Below, piece after piece: positions 35,949 through 44,887 of a DNA stretch of 64,000 bases. The translations under genes and the position numbers were made by a program. Under the pieces are notes generated by a model. That model had not been told where the DNA came from. It was given only the letters and a program-made list of their open reading frames with translations, and ran no database searches. This stretch comes from Bifidobacterium sp. ESL0800. Lineage in GTDB: Bacteria; Actinomycetota; Actinomycetes; Actinomycetales; Bifidobacteriaceae. Numbering within the stretch: position 1 is the stretch's first letter; each line of letters opens with the position of its first letter. The stretch is from positions 186,001 through 250,000 of the forward strand of contig NZ_CP113913.1 of the NCBI RefSeq assembly GCF_029395355.1, read 5' to 3'.

Positions 35949-36608
35949 ATGGAGCATGACAGTAGCCGAACCGGCTATCACGAACCCGAGCCCGGACCTG
36001 CCGGGCAAAAAGTCACCGAGGACTGGGGAGACGATGTCGTCAAGACGTTCTCGGTCAATCTCATCTGGGCGTGTGCGCAGGATATGCAAGGCCGTCCTGA
36101 TGCGATGGGGTTCAAAGGCGGGATGCCATGGCATTTGGCCGAGGATATGAAGCGTTTCAAGGAACTGACTGTTTCGCACCCGGTCATTATGGGGCGCAAG
36201 ACATGGGATTCGCTGAATCCGAAATATCGTCCTCTTCCCAACCGCGACAATATCGTCGTCTCGCATGACCCGAACTGGCATGCTGCCGGGGCGACCACGG
36301 CCAACGACATCGACGCGGCGCTTGATTTCGCGCGTCAGGAGGCCATTCCCGACGACGGTCTCGACCGCAGCGAGATCTGGGTGATCGGGGGAGCGCAGCT
36401 GTTCCGCTCCATCATGCCTTTTGCCAACAAGGCCTATGTCACCTATATCCGCGGTCGTTTCGACGCGGACACGTATGGGCCCGATATGGATGAGCTGGTG
36501 CGTGCCGGGGCTTGGAACGTGCAGGACGACGGGCCGTGGATGTCGCCGCGTAAGCGCGAAGGCGCCGTCGAGGCCTATCGCTTCGTCACCTATCAGAAGA
36601 ATCGGTGA
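35949..36608 (+). CDS. folA: Dihydrofolate reductase
   Basis: A 219-residue enzyme reducing dihydrofolate with NADPH. Characteristic segments are INLIWACAQD-like start (about 30), GGMPWHLAEDMKRFKELT, HPVIMGRKTWDSL and EIWVIGGAQLF. It has an N-terminal extension of about 28 residues and a mid insertion compared with the 160-residue enzymes. AAGGAG lies 8 nt before ATG 35949. Works with thyA to recycle folate; it is needed even if folate is imported. Confidence 0.95.
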   Translation: MEHDSSRTGYHEPEPGPAGQKVTEDWGDDVVKTFSVNLIWACAQDMQGRPDAMGFKGGMPWHLAEDMKRFKELTVSHPVIMGRKTWDSLNPKYRPLPNRDNIVVSHDPNWHAAGATTANDIDAALDFARQEAIPDDGLDRSEIWVIGGAQLFRSIMPFANKAYVTYIRGRFDADTYGPDMDELVRAGAWNVQDDGPWMSPRKREGAVEAYRFVTYQKNR

Positions 36609-36873
36609 AGTCAGGTAAACGCAATCGTCGACGCAGATACAGTTATACAGTTGTTTTAGCTGTGTCTGCGTTATTTTTTAAGTTGCGGCGATACCTGATA
36701 CCCGTTTGAAATCTATCCGATTGGTTATGGACGATCGCCGTGCCGGTTTCGTTTGCTTTGTTTGCATTGCCGGCAATGTCGCTATTTGGTTGTCGGATCC
36801 GGGCCAGTTACGGCCGAGTCGTTATGATGGCTGTATCGATAGTTCCATTGTTATAGAGGAAGATACTGCAACC

Positions 36874-37383
36874 ATGTCCAACCACCTGTACACCGTCATG
36901 ACCGTCTGCACCGGCAACATCTGCCGTTCCCCGATGGCCGAGATCATTCTGCGTGCCAACTTCGAAGAGCGCGGGTTGGGCGACCGGGTGCGCGTGATGT
37001 CCAGCGGCGTCAGCGACGAGGAACACAGCCACCCGATCGACCCCCGCGCCGTGCGCGTGCTGCGCCAGCGTGGCTACGAGATTCCCGAGCATCATTTCGC
37101 GCATCGCATCACCGCCGAGGAGATCGATGAAAGCGACCTGTTCCTGCCGATGACCGCATCGCACGAAAGGGGACTGCTGCGCCTGTTGCCGGCCGATAAG
37201 AAGCCCGAGGTCCATCTCTACCGCAGCTTCGACCCGAACCTGCCCAAGCCCGCGCCAGGGCACGAGTCCGACATCGACCTGGTTGACCCGTGGTACGGCG
37301 GCCCAAGAGATTTCGACATCGCCATCGACCAGATCGACGGCGTCGCCCCGTATATCGTCGATTGGGTAGCCCAGCAGCTTTAA
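36874..37383 (+). CDS. Low-molecular-weight protein-tyrosine phosphatase
   Basis: A 169-residue cytoplasmic phosphatase. The P-loop CTGNICRS (C-x5-R-S) lies at residues 9-16 and the general-acid Asp in VDPWYGG near the C-terminus. AGAGGAAGA precedes ATG 36874; the upstream frame from 36706 is not supported. Family members dephosphorylate bacterial tyrosine kinases controlling polysaccharide export; no such kinase is adjacent, so the substrate is unknown. Confidence 0.9.
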   Translation: MSNHLYTVMTVCTGNICRSPMAEIILRANFEERGLGDRVRVMSSGVSDEEHSHPIDPRAVRVLRQRGYEIPEHHFAHRITAEEIDESDLFLPMTASHERGLLRLLPADKKPEVHLYRSFDPNLPKPAPGHESDIDLVDPWYGGPRDFDIAIDQIDGVAPYIVDWVAQQL

Positions 37384-37498
37384 GTGCCGATAATAGTTGA
37401 AGCAGGCTTGGCGCGGAGCCAACCAGGCCAAGCCCGCTTCCTGCCAAATCCGCTGGGTAAACGCTGGGTTTGGACGATATCCACTTGCCAGCGTGAAA

Positions 37499-37538
37499 TG
37501 AAAAAGCCTCGAAACCATTACAATTACTTGGTTTCGAG
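37499..37538 (-). terminator. Terminator of tRNA-Phe
   Basis: CTCGAAACCA (37508-37517) pairs with TGGTTTCGAG (37529-37538); on the minus strand the stem is followed by TTTTT. Confidence 0.88.
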
Positions 37539-37545
37539 ACCTGAG

Positions 37546-37621
37546 TGGTGGCTCCGAGCGGCATCGATCCGCTGACCTAACGATTTTCAGTCGTTCGCTC
37601 TACCAACTGAGCTACAGAGCC
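37546..37621 (-). tRNA. tRNA-Phe (anticodon GAA)
   Basis: Minus-strand cloverleaf with acceptor GGCTCTG/CGGAGCC (one G-U pair), anticodon arm AACGA-CTGAAAA-TCGTT, and an encoded CCA at 37548-37546. Confidence 0.97.
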
Positions 37622-37632
37622 ATGAATAAATC

Positions 37633-37652
37633 AAAAACCCGGCGAACCGGGC
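37633..37652 (-). terminator. Terminator of tRNA-Asp
   Basis: CCCGG-CGAA-CCGGG hairpin between the two tRNA genes; on the minus strand it ends in TTTTT, so the tRNAs are separate transcripts. Confidence 0.8.
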
Positions 37653-37667
37653 TTAAGACCATTCGAG

Positions 37668-37741
37668 CGACTCCGGCCAGACTTGAACTGGTGACCTCCG
37701 CCGTGACAGGGCGGCGCTCTAACCAACTGAGCTACGGAGCC
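37668..37741 (-). tRNA. tRNA-Asp (anticodon GTC)
   Basis: Minus-strand cloverleaf with acceptor GGCTCCG/CGGAGTC (one G-U pair), anticodon arm CCGCC-CTGTCAC-GGCGG and discriminator G. No CCA is encoded (CTC follows), unlike the neighbouring tRNA-Phe. Confidence 0.97.
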
Positions 37742-37958
37742 GTGGCTTGCTTTCATCAAGCAGCCGAGTGTTAATATTACTCAGAATCAGGCAGAGCGCA
37801 ACCCTGCTGCCGTTTCAGCGTGTCGCCACGAAAACAGTGCACCTGATGGAAGCCATCGTAGCGCCGAAATACCAACGCTTGCATATACATCCTAGCCATG
37901 GTGAAAAGGACAATCCGAAACGAAAAGACGGTTGAGTTTGTTGTCTGAGTTTCAGGAT

Positions 37959-38681
37959 TTATTCGCACATGTGATCGGCAGAAGGCCTATGCTGCGGGCC
38001 ATGATAATGGTCCATCATCCTCCATCCCTGGCGAGAGTGATCGTGGCCTTCACTTCCGAAATCGTCACAACGGTAATAGGTGTCATTGTGGTCCTTGTTT
38101 TGATAGGACGCGTTATCATTATCGTCGTCGAAGGGATTGCCGTACTCGCCTTCCGGATTGTCTTCGTCATCCGGATCGTCCGGGTCATCGCCGTCGTTAT
38201 CGAATGGATCGGAATAGCAGTCCGAGCCGTGGCATTCCGGATAATCCGAATCCATATGGTTGAACGCGTAACCGAATGCCGAAACGATGGCGACGGCGAC
38301 GATGATGTCCAATACCGTCAACACCGCGCCGATGGCGATTCCGGCAATGGACATGCCCTTGCTTTTTTCGCCGCTTCGATTGATCTGTACCAGCGCGATC
38401 ACGGAAAGTATGAGCCCGATGAACGGCATAAAGAAGGAAAGCGCGAAACCGACGATGCACAGGGTGTTCCATTTCTGGTTCGGAGCCGGCGCGTAGTAGC
38501 CCTGAGGGCCCATGGGCGGCATTGGACCTGGGCCCGAAGGAGGCATTGGACCTGGGCCTGAGGGCGGCACCGAACCGGGACCTGCGAAGCCGTATGGTTG
38601 GTAATTCGGCGTCTGTGGGTTTGCGCCGCTGTATTGGTAGGGTGCCTGATTCGGGCTTGCATTGAAATCGTTGTCGTTCAT
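37959..38681 (-). CDS. DUF4190 membrane protein with Pro-rich and His/Asp-rich ends
   Basis: A 240-residue protein. A Pro/Gly/Tyr/Gln-rich N-terminus (repeats of [10 protein letters not shown]) precedes two membrane helices typical of DUF4190 ([20 protein letters not shown] and a second ending [12 protein letters not shown]). A very acidic tail ([15 protein letters not shown]) and a His-rich end follow ([19 protein letters not shown]). The tail could bind metal ions. The start at ATG 38681 has TAGACT (38694-38689) 7 nt upstream and no ribosome-binding site. Function unknown. Confidence 0.8.
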   Translation of the reverse strand: MNDNDFNASPNQAPYQYSGANPQTPNYQPYGFAGPGSVPPSGPGPMPPSGPGPMPPMGPQGYYAPAPNQKWNTLCIVGFALSFFMPFIGLILSVIALVQINRSGEKSKGMSIAGIAIGAVLTVLDIIVAVAIVSAFGYAFNHMDSDYPECHGSDCYSDPFDNDGDDPDDPDDEDNPEGEYGNPFDDDNDNASYQNKDHNDTYYRCDDFGSEGHDHSRQGWRMMDHYHGPQHRPSADHMCE

Positions 38682-38745
38682 AGCCAACAGTCTACGCGGG
38701 CCGGGTGAAGGTTCCGGGGTTTGCCTTCCGTTAGACTTGGGGTTC
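38682..38745. promoter_or_regulatory. Divergent leaderless promoter region (DUF4190 gene / trmB)
   Basis: Identical -10 hexamers TAGACT lie on each strand: 38694-38689 (7 nt before the minus-strand ATG) and 38732-38737 (8 nt before the plus-strand GTG at 38746). The two transcripts would each begin at their start codon. The starts are only 64 bp apart, so the promoters are interlocked. Confidence 0.6.
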
Positions 38746-39543
38746 GTGCAGGAAAACGACAAAAGAATCCATCATGTGCTCTCATACGTCCGGAGAAAGG
38801 GGCGTCTCGATGATCGCTACAAGCGGGCCTGGCAGCGGTATTCGCCGGATTTCCTGCTTGACGTCAACGCGGGGGAGGGCTCGCTTGATTTGAGGCAGGG
38901 ATTTGTGTTCGACCGTGATTTCGTGCGCAAGACCTGGGGTAACGACCATCCGTTGGTCATGGAAATCGGCACGGGGCAGGGCGAAAACATCATCGCCGCT
39001 GCGGGCGAACACCCAGAGGTCAATTTCCTCGCGGTTGAGGTCTACGACCCTGGTGTGGCCCATACCATGCTGCGTGCCGGCAAACTCAACCTCGCCAATC
39101 TGCGCGTCGCCCAGATCAATGCCCCGGAGCTTTTCGGCGCGTGCGAACCGGGTGTGGCCGCCGAAGTGTGGACGTTCTTTCCCGACCCGTGGCCCAAGAT
39201 GCGCCATCACAAGCGGCGTATCGTCCAGCCCGCGCTCGCGTCCGACATCCGCAAGGCGTTGGGCGAGGGGAAGGTGTGGAGGTTGGCCACCGATATCGAG
39301 GATTATGCGCTTCACGTTCATGAGGTGATGGATAGTCGCGCTGATTTCGCCAATATCGGTACCTTGACCGTTTCGTTGCCCACTGAGCATGTCGGCAAGG
39401 GTACGGCGGATGAGGCCGAGTCATTGCCCCACGCCGATTTCAGGGAATCGGAACGTTTCGAAGGCCGTGTGCTCACCAATTTCGAGAAAAAGGGCTTGGC
39501 CGCGGGTCGCGTGATTCACGATTTCACTTACCAAGCTGTTTGA
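38746..39543 (+). CDS. trmB: tRNA (guanine-N7-)-methyltransferase
   Basis: A 265-residue SAM-dependent enzyme methylating G46 of tRNAs. The SAM-binding motif [26 protein letters not shown] and the catalytic [15 protein letters not shown] are present. The start is a GTG ([10 protein letters not shown]) with TAGACT 8 nt upstream and no Shine-Dalgarno; the frame further upstream to 38662 would overlap the divergent gene and is not supported. Confidence 0.93.
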   Translation: MQENDKRIHHVLSYVRRKGRLDDRYKRAWQRYSPDFLLDVNAGEGSLDLRQGFVFDRDFVRKTWGNDHPLVMEIGTGQGENIIAAAGEHPEVNFLAVEVYDPGVAHTMLRAGKLNLANLRVAQINAPELFGACEPGVAAEVWTFFPDPWPKMRHHKRRIVQPALASDIRKALGEGKVWRLATDIEDYALHVHEVMDSRADFANIGTLTVSLPTEHVGKGTADEAESLPHADFRESERFEGRVLTNFEKKGLAAGRVIHDFTYQAV

Positions 39544-39817
39544 AGTTCCTGCTGTTTGAGGCTGCGGGAAGCGAAGCCGAGGCGGGATGCCTCTGATTCG
39601 CTGTGTCTTTTCGATGTTCGGCCTATGTCGCTGCCCGCCTGTCTCTGCTTTTCAACGGTTGAGCCGCATGGGATGGCCCTGCGTGACTTGCCGTTCAGTT
39701 TAAGGCATTACAGTTTTGTGGATTCGCAAATGTTTGCGTATTGCAATTTATTGAAGTTTGCCAACACGCCGAGGCTTGCTCGAGTCGAGTTCGTATTTTA
39801 TGATGAATAGGTTGTTA

Positions 39818-39889
39818 GCCCCCCTCGTCTAACGGTTAGGACACCAGACTTTCAATCTGACAACAAGAGTTCGACTCTCTTGGGGGGTA
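39818..39889 (+). tRNA. tRNA-Glu (anticodon TTC)
   Basis: Cloverleaf with acceptor GCCCCCC/GGGGGGT (terminal G-U), anticodon arm CCAGA-CTTTCAA-TCTGA and T-arm AGAG-TTCGACT-CTCT. No CCA is encoded. TTTTTC follows and may end transcription. Confidence 0.96.
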
Positions 39890-39911
39890 CTTTTTCAAGG
39901 TTTCTCAAACA

Positions 39912-40248
39912 TCAATCAACAGTAGGCTCAGGCTTATTCCCAATTGACGTTTCGGGGTGTTCGGCACCGTTGCTGTCTTCATCGTAATCACGCCAAATCA
40001 TCATGAATAATCTCAAGTCGAACTCAAAATGAACCCGCAGTGACTCACCGTGAAACGCAATGATGTCGAGCTTTTAGGGAGGATATGAAACGACGAGCTT
40101 TCAGCAAATTGTCATCACGATAGTTGTTGACGGAGCCGCGTTCAGCATACTGTGTGCGCTGAAGAGAAGTGAACGATTGCCGGTATGACTGCTGCTCCGA
40201 TATGCCCCGGTTCCGTCCCTGTGCCGTAAACCGCTCTTGAACATCTTA
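39912..40248 (-). pseudogene. Frameshifted gene remnant, family unknown
   Basis: The minus strand reads as protein-like sequence in two frames. From about 40246, one frame runs DVQERFTAQGRN...NNYRDDNLLKARRFISSLK. After a short A-run near 40071 the other frame continues LDIIAFHGESLRVHFEFD...MMIWRDYDEDSNGAEH to a TGA at 39914-39912. A single frameshift would join them. An in-frame TAA lies at the upstream end. I do not recognise the family. Of the intergenic region 39890-40514 this is the only protein-like content. Confidence 0.4.
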
Positions 40249-40337
40249 TAGGGAGGATTGCCGGCCGGTGCCGGGTGAACGCTGTCTGTCTGATCGAACG
40301 AAGGCAGTCGCTTTCCCGGTTTTTATTTCGTCACACT

Positions 40338-40356
40338 TTGTGAAATATGTCATATT
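40338..40356. promoter_or_regulatory. Rex-like site upstream of the first NDH-2 gene
   Basis: TTGTGAAATATGTCATA (40338-40354) matches the left half of a Rex box (TTGTG..A) well and the right half partly. An overlapping symmetric TCACA-CTT-TGTGA is at 40331-40343. It lies about 160 bp before the NADH dehydrogenase, whose NADH-responsive control would make sense. Weak by-eye match only. Confidence 0.3.
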
Positions 40357-40514
40357 GGGTAGTCGCTTCGTGCAGAAATGTATCTGATTCTGCAATTTAA
40401 ATCGTTTTTCATTTTTTAAAAGGATAGTTTTAATTTTGTAAGTATTGGACGAGGGCTGATACGCAATGTATGCGTATTTGCCCTTACTATGATTCCCAAC
40501 GAAGGGGGTTTACG

Positions 40515-41687
40515 ATGACTGCAATCGTTATTATTGGCGCAGGTTACGGCGGAATGCGTACGGCGAAGCAACTTGCCAAGTCCAACGTCGACGCCGACAT
40601 CATTCTGGTCAACAAGAATCCGTATCACTATCAGTCCACCGAACTGCACGAGGTCGCCGCAGGTACCAAGGAACCGGACCAGATTTCGTTTGACGTGCGC
40701 AAGGCCGTTGATCCCAAGGTCAAGGTGATCATCGATGAGGTCACCAAGGTCGATCAGGACGAAAAGAAGGTCGAGCTGAAGAATTCCAACCCGCTTTCCT
40801 ACGATTACTTGGTCAACGCGTTGGGCTTCGAGTCCGAGACGTTCGGCATCAAGGGTGCGGACGAGAACGGCTGGCCGATCATCGACATCGATACCGCGCT
40901 CGCGGCGCGCAAGCATCTTGAGGACACCCTGAAGAACTACAAGACCAGCCACGACGAAAACGACCTGCATATTGTGGTCTGCGGCGCCGGCTTCACATCC
41001 ATCGAATATTTGGGCGAGCTGGTCTATCGTCTGCCTGAGCTGGCCAAGGAATACGATTTTCCGCTTGATTTGGTCAAGATCGACTGCATCGAGGCGACAC
41101 CGAAGATTCTGCCGATGTTCGATCCGAAACTGGCGGATTGGGGCGTCAAGTACCTCGAGGACCACGGCGTCACCTTCCATGCCGGCACCCCGATCACCGA
41201 GGTCAAGCCCAACGCCGTGATGAGCAATGACACCGCCTTCCCGGCCAACACCATCATCTGGACGACCGGCGTGCGTGGCAGCCACGTCATCGCCGATTCC
41301 GGATACGACCAGAAGCGCAACCGCGTGGTCGTAGAGGACGATCTGTCGGTCAAAGGCCATCCGGAGGAGTTCCTCGTAGGCGACGTTTCCGCCGTCCCTA
41401 ACCCGGACAACGGGCGTCTCTATCCGACCACCGCCCAGATCTCCATCGCCCAGGCCGATACGGCCGCCGATAACATCGTGGCGCGTATTGCGGGCAAGGA
41501 GCCGAAGAAGTTTGTCTACAAGTCACTTGGTACGTTGTGCTCGCTCGGGCCCAAGACCGGCATCGCCGAAGTCGACATGGGCGGCCATTGGAAGCTCAAG
41601 GGCGCCAAGGCGTCCGTCGCCAAGAAGGCCGTCGCCGATCGTTCCGTCACCGAACTGACGGATGTCTCCGGCATCATGAAGGAGTAG
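40515..41687 (+). CDS. ndh: Type II NADH dehydrogenase (NDH-2), first paralogue
   Basis: A 390-residue single-subunit flavoprotein that oxidises NADH and reduces quinone without pumping protons. FAD-binding IGAGYGGMR lies at the N-terminus, the NADH-binding Rossmann motif VCGAGFTSIEYLGEL near residue 155, and LVGDVSAVPN closes the FAD site. GAAGGGGG precedes ATG 40515. It has its own terminator (41819-41866), so it is not in the cyd operon. A second copy follows at 42193 with closely similar sequence throughout. Confidence 0.88.
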   Translation: MTAIVIIGAGYGGMRTAKQLAKSNVDADIILVNKNPYHYQSTELHEVAAGTKEPDQISFDVRKAVDPKVKVIIDEVTKVDQDEKKVELKNSNPLSYDYLVNALGFESETFGIKGADENGWPIIDIDTALAARKHLEDTLKNYKTSHDENDLHIVVCGAGFTSIEYLGELVYRLPELAKEYDFPLDLVKIDCIEATPKILPMFDPKLADWGVKYLEDHGVTFHAGTPITEVKPNAVMSNDTAFPANTIIWTTGVRGSHVIADSGYDQKRNRVVVEDDLSVKGHPEEFLVGDVSAVPNPDNGRLYPTTAQISIAQADTAADNIVARIAGKEPKKFVYKSLGTLCSLGPKTGIAEVDMGGHWKLKGAKASVAKKAVADRSVTELTDVSGIMKE

Positions 41688-42192
41688 TCGTCTCTAGTGT
41701 CGATGCCTGCTTTTTGCTAGGCGTCGGCACCAGACTGGCCTGTGGCGTTGGCAGGCGGCAATATCGAAAAGGATATGAGCAGGCGCTGGCCATGTGCAAA
41801 AGGCCAATCGGAAATCTTGAGGGTGTATCGGGAGTGCCAATCTTGCGATACGCCCTCGTTTTGTTTCAAGGTACGCGTATCGAACGATATTTCGGACCAT
41901 AGGCCATGCCCCGGTCGTAACGAACTCTTTTTGGCTTATAGGCCTGTTTTAACATTTTATGCGACAAAATAATTGCTCTGCGTCGCGAAAAATGCTGTTC
42001 CATAACAAAAAGCGTCTTGAGAAGTGACATATGCCATAAAAGAGCGGGAAAATGCTTGTTTAGCCTATTATTTGCAAGGTTTTAATCGTTTTTTGTTCAG
42101 CTTTTCATATATTGTTGAAGTGTGTTGGCAATGATGAAGTCCGATAAGACTTCATCTTTTCTGTGATTAAGCTATAAGGAAAAGTGATTGGA
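41688..42192. other. Intergenic region between the two NDH-2 genes
   Basis: About 500 bp without a recognised gene. It holds the first gene's terminator (41819-41866). The downstream 300 bp are AT-rich and probably carry the promoter of the ndh2-cydAB operon; no specific operator was identified. Confidence 0.5.
41819..41866 (+). terminator. Terminator after the first NDH-2 gene
   Basis: GAGGGTGTATCG (41819-41830) pairs with CGATACGCCCTC (41846-41857), with one G-U-type mismatch, followed by GTTTTGTTT. Confidence 0.85.
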
Positions 42193-43374
42193 ATGAAGAG
42201 AATCGTCGTTCTTGGAGCAGGATACGCCGGGATGCGTATCGTCAAGAAATTAGCTGGTTCAGGCGTGGATGCACAAATCGTGCTGGTCAACAAAAACCCG
42301 TACCATTACCAGTCAACCCAGCTCCACGAAGTCGCCGCAGGGACCAAAGAACCTGCGGATATTACCTTTGACGTCAGTCAGGCCTTCGCCGGTAAGAACA
42401 ATGTTCAGGTGATCATCGATGAAGTGGTCCGCATCGACCAGGACGCCAAGAGCGTCGAGCTCAAGGACAATGCGCCGCTCCAATATGATTATCTGGTCAA
42501 TAGTCTGGGCTTCGAGTCCGAGACGTTCGGCATCGCTGGTGCCAACGAGAACGGGTGGCCTATCATCGATATCGATACCGCACTGGCGGCCCGCAAGCAT
42601 CTTGAAGACACGTTGAAGCGCTACAAGGCCAGCCACGACCCCAACGACCTGCGCATCATCGTCTGCGGCGCCGGCTTCACCAGTATCGAATATCTCGGCG
42701 AGCTCGTCCACCGCCTTCCCCGTCTCGCCAAGGAATACGGTTTCCCTCTCGGCGAAGTCAAGATCGACTGCATCGAGGCCGGGCCGAAGATCCTCGGTAT
42801 GTTCGACCAGAATCTGGCCCAATGGGGGGTCAAGTATCTTGAGAAGAAGGGCGTCACCTTCCACGTCTCCACTCCCATCACCGAAGTCAAGCCCAATGCC
42901 GTGATGAGCAACGACCAGGAGTTCCCGGCCAACACCATCATCTGGACCACCGGTGTTCACGGCAGCCATGTCGTTGCGGATTCCGGCTATGACCAGAAGC
43001 GCAATCGTGTGATCGTCGCCGATGACCTGCGCGTCAATGGCCAGCCCGATCAATTCCTTATCGGCGATGTCTCCGGGGTCATGAATCCGAGCAACGGGCG
43101 TCTGTACCCGACCACCGCCCAGATCTCCATCGCCCAGGCCGATTGCGCGGCCGACAATCTCATCGCGTTGATGAACGGGCAGCCCACCAAGAAATTCGTT
43201 TTCAAGGCTCTTGGCACGGTTTGCTCGTTGGGACCGACTGCAGGGATTGCATCGATTGACATGTTTGGTCACTGGAACCTCAAGGGTTGGATTGCCAGTG
43301 TCGCCAAAAAGATGATTTCCGATCGTGCCGTCTTGGAGTTGACCAATATTGGTACTATGCTGGAAAGTGATTGA
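42193..43374 (+). CDS. ndh: Type II NADH dehydrogenase (NDH-2), second paralogue
   Basis: A 393-residue paralogue of the preceding NDH-2, with VLGAGYAGMR, VCGAGFTSIEYLGEL and LIGDVSGVMN. Long runs are identical between the copies (for example NKNPYHYQST and NGWPIIDIDTALAARKHLEDTL), pointing to a lineage-specific duplication. AAGGAAAAG is 12 nt before ATG 42193; a GTG at 42184 is too close to it. cydA starts 46 bp downstream, so this copy is in the oxidase operon. Confidence 0.88.
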   Translation: MKRIVVLGAGYAGMRIVKKLAGSGVDAQIVLVNKNPYHYQSTQLHEVAAGTKEPADITFDVSQAFAGKNNVQVIIDEVVRIDQDAKSVELKDNAPLQYDYLVNSLGFESETFGIAGANENGWPIIDIDTALAARKHLEDTLKRYKASHDPNDLRIIVCGAGFTSIEYLGELVHRLPRLAKEYGFPLGEVKIDCIEAGPKILGMFDQNLAQWGVKYLEKKGVTFHVSTPITEVKPNAVMSNDQEFPANTIIWTTGVHGSHVVADSGYDQKRNRVIVADDLRVNGQPDQFLIGDVSGVMNPSNGRLYPTTAQISIAQADCAADNLIALMNGQPTKKFVFKALGTVCSLGPTAGIASIDMFGHWNLKGWIASVAKKMISDRAVLELTNIGTMLESD

Positions 43375-43420
43375 TTCCGTGCTTTTATGAGTAGGGAATA
43401 CTTGGGAAGAAAGGATTAAA

Positions 43421-44887
43421 ATGACTGTTTTAGGGTTATCGCGATTCCAGTTCGCGATGACGACGGTCTTCCACTTCTTCTTCGTACCGTTATCCATAGG
43501 CTTGGCATTTACAGTGACTGTAATGGAAACGTTATACGTAGCGAAGCGGAAATACATTTATAAGCGTATGGCACAGTTCTGGGGGAAGATTTTCCTCTTG
43601 AGCTTTGCTGTTGGTGTAGTGACCGGCATCATCCAGGAATTCCAGTTCGGTATGAACTGGTCGAACTATTCGCGTTTCATGGGCGATATCTTCGGAGCTC
43701 CTCTGGCCATCGAGGCCCTGCTGGCGTTCTTCATGGAGTCCACGTTCATCGGTGTCTGGATGTTCACCTGGAACCGCTTCAAGCCGGGTGTGCATGTGAT
43801 CTTCATCTGGCTGACCTGGTTGGGCTCCACGGTTTCCGCCATCTGGATTCTCGCGGCGAACAGCTTCATGCAGAACCCTGTGGGCTTCGGCATCAACAAG
43901 AAGACGGGCCATGCCGAGATGACGAATTTCGCTGCTGTCATCAGCAACCCCCAGCTTTGGCGTGAGTTCCCGCACATCGCTACGGGCGCGTTGATGCTCG
44001 GCGGCATGGTCGTGGTCGGCATGAGCGCCTTCGGCTTCATGCACAAGAACGCCGACCGCGCCTTCTTCACCCGTTCGATCCGCGTCGGCGCCATCATCGC
44101 GCTGATCGGCTCCATCCTCGTCATCATCACCGGCGACCTGCAGACCCTTGAGATCATCAAGGATCAGCCGATGAAGTTCGCCGCCACCGAAGGCATTTAT
44201 GAGGACCTCAAGAGCCCGGCGCCTTGGATGGTCGTCGGCTTCATGAACGAAGGCAGCCACACGGCCGCTGGTCTCGAGATCCCCGGCATGCTCTCCCTGC
44301 TTGCTTTCCACAAGCTCTACGGCGGAACCATTCAAGGCATGAACACCTTGAACCAGCAGTTCCTCGGTGAGCGCGGCAAGATCATCAAGAACGGCATCGA
44401 GCATCCTGAGATTTCGAACTACTACGTGCCTGCCAACGTGCTGTTCTGGAGCTTCCGCTTCATGGCCGCCGTCGGTTTCGCCGTGCTGATTCTCGCCATC
44501 TGCGTGCTGTGGTTCACCCGCGCCTCCAAGAACACTCTGGCGGACAGCCGCTGGAAGCTCTGGGTCCTGGGCGTGTGCACCTATCTGCCGTTCATCGGCA
44601 CCACCGGTGGCTGGCTCATCACCGAGCTCGGCCGCTATCCGTGGATCGTCTATGGCCTGCAGACCATCGCCGACGCTGTCTCGCCGACGGCTACCGTGAC
44701 GAGCCTGCTGATCACCAATATCGTCTACTTCCTGCTCTTCTGCCTCATGGGCGGCGTGATGATCTTCTACTCCCGCCGCGTGCTTCATCAGGGACCGGAG
44801 CCGGATGTTGAAGGTTCTGCACAAACGGCTACCGCGGGTGCACATGTTGGCGCCCATGCGGCCAATAGAAAGGTGGCGTTGGCATGA
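43421..44887 (+). CDS. cydA: Cytochrome bd quinol oxidase subunit I
   Basis: A 488-residue membrane protein carrying hemes b558, b595 and d. It has the N-terminal heme-ligand region RFQFAMTTVFHFFFVPLS, the second His in EFPHIATGALM and the Met-bearing SFRFM segment. The quinol loop (around NQQFLGERGKIIKNGIEH) is short, as in Gram-positive oxidases. It reduces oxygen to water with menaquinol and contributes to proton-motive force. GAAAGGA precedes the ATG, and the gene directly follows an NDH-2. Confidence 0.95.
   Translation: MTVLGLSRFQFAMTTVFHFFFVPLSIGLAFTVTVMETLYVAKRKYIYKRMAQFWGKIFLLSFAVGVVTGIIQEFQFGMNWSNYSRFMGDIFGAPLAIEALLAFFMESTFIGVWMFTWNRFKPGVHVIFIWLTWLGSTVSAIWILAANSFMQNPVGFGINKKTGHAEMTNFAAVISNPQLWREFPHIATGALMLGGMVVVGMSAFGFMHKNADRAFFTRSIRVGAIIALIGSILVIITGDLQTLEIIKDQPMKFAATEGIYEDLKSPAPWMVVGFMNEGSHTAAGLEIPGMLSLLAFHKLYGGTIQGMNTLNQQFLGERGKIIKNGIEHPEISNYYVPANVLFWSFRFMAAVGFAVLILAICVLWFTRASKNTLADSRWKLWVLGVCTYLPFIGTTGGWLITELGRYPWIVYGLQTIADAVSPTATVTSLLITNIVYFLLFCLMGGVMIFYSRRVLHQGPEPDVEGSAQTATAGAHVGAHAANRKVALA

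Noticed and set aside
37742-37958. Small ORFs on both strands next to tRNA-Asp
   Set aside because: No ribosome-binding site or family resemblance, and mutually overlapping.
40077-40130. Short plus-strand ORF after a GGGAGGAT (MKRRAFSKLSSR)
   Set aside because: Twelve codons, overlaps the remnant gene on the other strand, and the ribosome-binding-like sequence occurs twice by chance nearby.
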